Source: Bacteroidales bacterium (GTDB taxonomy: Bacteria; Bacteroidota; Bacteroidia; Bacteroidales; Dysgonomonadaceae). From it: DNA of 8,253 bases. Positions 7,016 through 8,253 of this stretch are shown piece after piece (positions within the stretch are counted from its first letter, which is position 1; each line of letters begins with the position of its first letter). Position numbers and translations under genes: made by a program. Under the pieces are notes generated by a model. That model saw only the letters and a program-made list of their open reading frames with translations. It ran no database searches and was not told where the DNA came from. The DNA lies in NCBI GenBank assembly GCA_012728155.1, contig JAAYFR010000146.1, forward strand, positions 1 to 8,253, given 5' to 3'.

Positions 7016-7504
7016 TTACCTCTCTTTCGGCAGTTTTAGCCAGAGGAAGGTGGCTCTTCCGGTAGAGATCTCCGCCCATGAATCGACATGAAATTCGAAG
7101 CATGCCGCCGATGCCGTAGGGAGGTTATCGAGGCGTACGCCCAACTCGTTGATCAATTCCGTTACACTGGGGTTATGTCCCACATAGAGGCAACGATTCA
7201 CCTCGTCGCCTAATTGGGAGATTCTCCGCACTATCCACCGTGAAGGGGCAAAATAGAGATCCCGTTCGGTTCTGATCTCTTCCTGTGGGTAGCCGAGTCT
7301 TTGTGCGGCCAATAGAGCGGTATCATATGCTCGTCTTGCGGATGAAGATAGGATCAGGTCGGGGCTGCCCCATTTCGTCAGAATAAAATCCCCCATATCG
7401 GAGACATTTTTTTTCCCATATTCAGTAAGGAGGCGGTCATAATCATCTTTGGTCATCGTACCCTGCTCTGCTTTGCCATGACGTAAGAGAACGAGTTGCT
7501 TCAT
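7016..7504 (-). CDS. sixA: SixA-like phosphohistidine phosphatase (histidine phosphatase superfamily)
   Basis: Starting at ATG 7504, the 162-residue product is a small single-domain member of the histidine phosphatase superfamily. The catalytic RHG motif is at the very N-terminus (Arg8-His9-Gly10, in LVLLRHGKAE), Arg57 lies in SSSARRAYDTA, and the second histidine is His110 in YVGHNP. This size and motif layout are typical of SixA, which removes phosphate from phosphohistidine in proteins (ArcB HPt domain and the nitrogen PTS protein NPr in E. coli). The local substrate is unknown. An in-frame ATG at 7582 would add 26 residues, but that extension lies before the RHG core, has no homologous look, and begins upstream of a likely -7 box. 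Its stop codon touches the stop of the YeiH-like gene. Confidence 0.88.
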   Translation of the reverse strand: MKQLVLLRHGKAEQGTMTKDDYDRLLTEYGKKNVSDMGDFILTKWGSPDLILSSSARRAYDTALLAAQRLGYPQEEIRTERDLYFAPSRWIVRRISQLGDEVNRCLYVGHNPSVTELINELGVRLDNLPTASAACFEFHVDSWAEISTGRATFLWLKLPKER

Positions 7505-7549
7505 ATAGTTTTGGCTTATAGGTGGCGCTATAATTATTATTTCGACGCA

Positions 7550-7557
7550 CAAAAATA
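7550..7557 (-). promoter_or_regulatory. Candidate -7 promoter box for the sixA-like gene
   Basis: On the minus strand TATTTTTG (7557-7550) matches TAnnTTTG and would start transcription about 40 nt before the ATG at 7504. No TTTG is found at the expected -33 distance, so this is a half-site match in A/T-rich DNA. It favours the shorter start codon for the phosphatase. Confidence 0.35.
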
Positions 7558-7642
7558 AATTATATTTTTCGAAATTCGCCATTTTTCTCTATTTTGACCA
7601 TATTCTCTACATAATTCTCCACAATTATCAAACCTTTATTCC

Positions 7643-7650
7643 TATTTTTG
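7643..7650 (+). promoter_or_regulatory. Candidate -7 promoter box for the DUF4230 gene
   Basis: TATTTTTG at 7643-7650 matches the TAnnTTTG element 37 bp before the ATG at 7688. No good -33 TTTG lies about 20 bp upstream, so support is partial. Confidence 0.35.
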
Positions 7651-7687
7651 TGTCACACCATTTTTATAGAGAGAAAACAATAGTCGT

Positions 7688-8253
7688 ATGGAAAAAAAGA
7701 TAGTGAAGAGAATCGGCATAATTACTGCGGTTATTCTTCTGTTATTGATTGCTGCATTCATTTACCGGACATTCTTCCGTCCGGTCTATTCTGGAAATGG
7801 CAACATATTGGCCATCTTGATTTTCGGCTTAATCACCGGCATTATAATTGCGTGGCTTTTGTTTCAACTTTGGCATTTGCGGAAGTTTCAATCGGGTACC
7901 GTCACCACTTCTCATACGATTGTAGAGGGGATTAAGCGGGTTTTCAAAATTGTGGTAGCCGAAGGGCAACTCAACGAGATATACAATTATGAAAACACAA
8001 AAAAACTGTTGAAGTTCATCCCTTCCACCAAGAAAGCGTTGGTTATTGTACGGGCACAAGTGATGATAGGTTATGATATTAAAAAATGCGTTTGGGAGGT
8101 CGATGAAGGGAGCAAAGAGTTCCGGTTGTTAGATTTTCCGGCACCGGAAATCCTTTCCGTCGATTGCGATTTTAATTATTATTATTTCGAAGATGATCTC
8201 TTCAATATGATCGGCCGAAAAGACCTCCAACAGCTCCAAGAAGTGGCAAAAGA
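7688..8253 (+). CDS. DUF4230 domain membrane-anchored protein (partial, 3' end outside the window)
   Basis: An ATG at 7688 opens a frame that stays open for 188 codons to the right edge. The N-terminus has a basic start (MEKKIVKRIG), a first membrane helix (about 9-26), a short loop, and a second helix (about 39-62). The soluble part starts near residue 68 and contains THTIVEGIKRVFKIV-type text (here SHTIVEGIKRVFKIV), AEGQLNEIYNYEN and the strand pair ALVIVRAQVMIGYDIKK, followed by LDFPAPEILSVDCDF. These resemble DUF4230 (PF14014), a family of unknown function common in Bacteroidota and Firmicutes, usually anchored by an N-terminal helix. The second helix would put the domain back on the cytoplasmic side if both helices span the membrane; this topology is a prediction. 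The start has no Shine-Dalgarno. Confidence 0.8.
   Translation, partial: MEKKIVKRIGIITAVILLLLIAAFIYRTFFRPVYSGNGNILAILIFGLITGIIIAWLLFQLWHLRKFQSGTVTTSHTIVEGIKRVFKIVVAEGQLNEIYNYENTKKLLKFIPSTKKALVIVRAQVMIGYDIKKCVWEVDEGSKEFRLLDFPAPEILSVDCDFNYYYFEDDLFNMIGRKDLQQLQEVAK

Noticed and set aside
7505..7582. Upstream ATG at 7582 adding 26 residues to the SixA-like protein
   Set aside because: SixA proteins begin only a few residues before the RHG motif, and a -7 box lies between the two ATGs, so 7504 is preferred.
7829..8059. Minus-strand 76-codon open frame at the right end
   Set aside because: It is antisense to the DUF4230 coding frame, which has membrane helices and recognisable domain text.

Overview
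The window looks like chromosomal DNA from a member of the Bacteroidota, most likely order Bacteroidales. The signs are an outer-membrane beta-barrel protein with an N-terminal carboxypeptidase-regulatory-like domain, a LytS-type kinase paired with a LytTR regulator, a DUF4230 protein, starts preceded by A-rich leaders instead of Shine-Dalgarno sequences, and several upstream sites matching the Bacteroidetes promoter pattern TTTG-N20-TAnnTTTG. Genus and species cannot be fixed from this sequence alone.

Layout. The left edge (2-79) holds the last 25 codons of an unidentified plus-strand gene. A 199-bp gap with two good Bacteroidetes-type promoters leads into dps (279-752, +), a ferritin-like DNA-protection protein. 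A hairpin with T-tracts on both strands (771-810) separates dps from a convergent minus-strand block. Read in its own direction, that block is: outer-membrane beta-barrel protein (5513 to 2640), LytS-type histidine kinase (2599 to 1493), LytTR response regulator (1521 to 811). The kinase and regulator genes overlap by 29 bp, and only 40 bp separate the barrel gene from the kinase gene, so the three probably form one operon read from a promoter at 5611-5642. A divergent intergenic region of about 317 bp (5514-5830) also carries a likely promoter for a YeiH-family membrane transporter (5831-7015, +). The transporter stop codon directly abuts the stop codon of a convergent sixA-like phosphohistidine phosphatase gene (7504-7016, -). 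Finally, a DUF4230 membrane-anchored protein starts at 7688 (+) and runs off the right edge.

How the genes fit together. The coherent unit is the barrel-kinase-regulator operon. It combines a surface protein, an inner-membrane kinase of the 5-6 TM/LytS type and a LytTR transcription factor, and could be an envelope sensing circuit. No SusD-like partner or degradative enzyme lies beside it, so it is not a standard glycan-uptake locus. The other genes (Dps for iron/oxidative stress, YeiH-like exporter, SixA, DUF4230) look like ordinary single-gene units. I saw no mobile elements, CRISPR arrays, tRNA or rRNA genes. The most interesting details are the three-gene operon, the Gly/Pro/Arg-rich tail of the barrel protein beyond its last predicted beta strand, and the tandem dps promoters.
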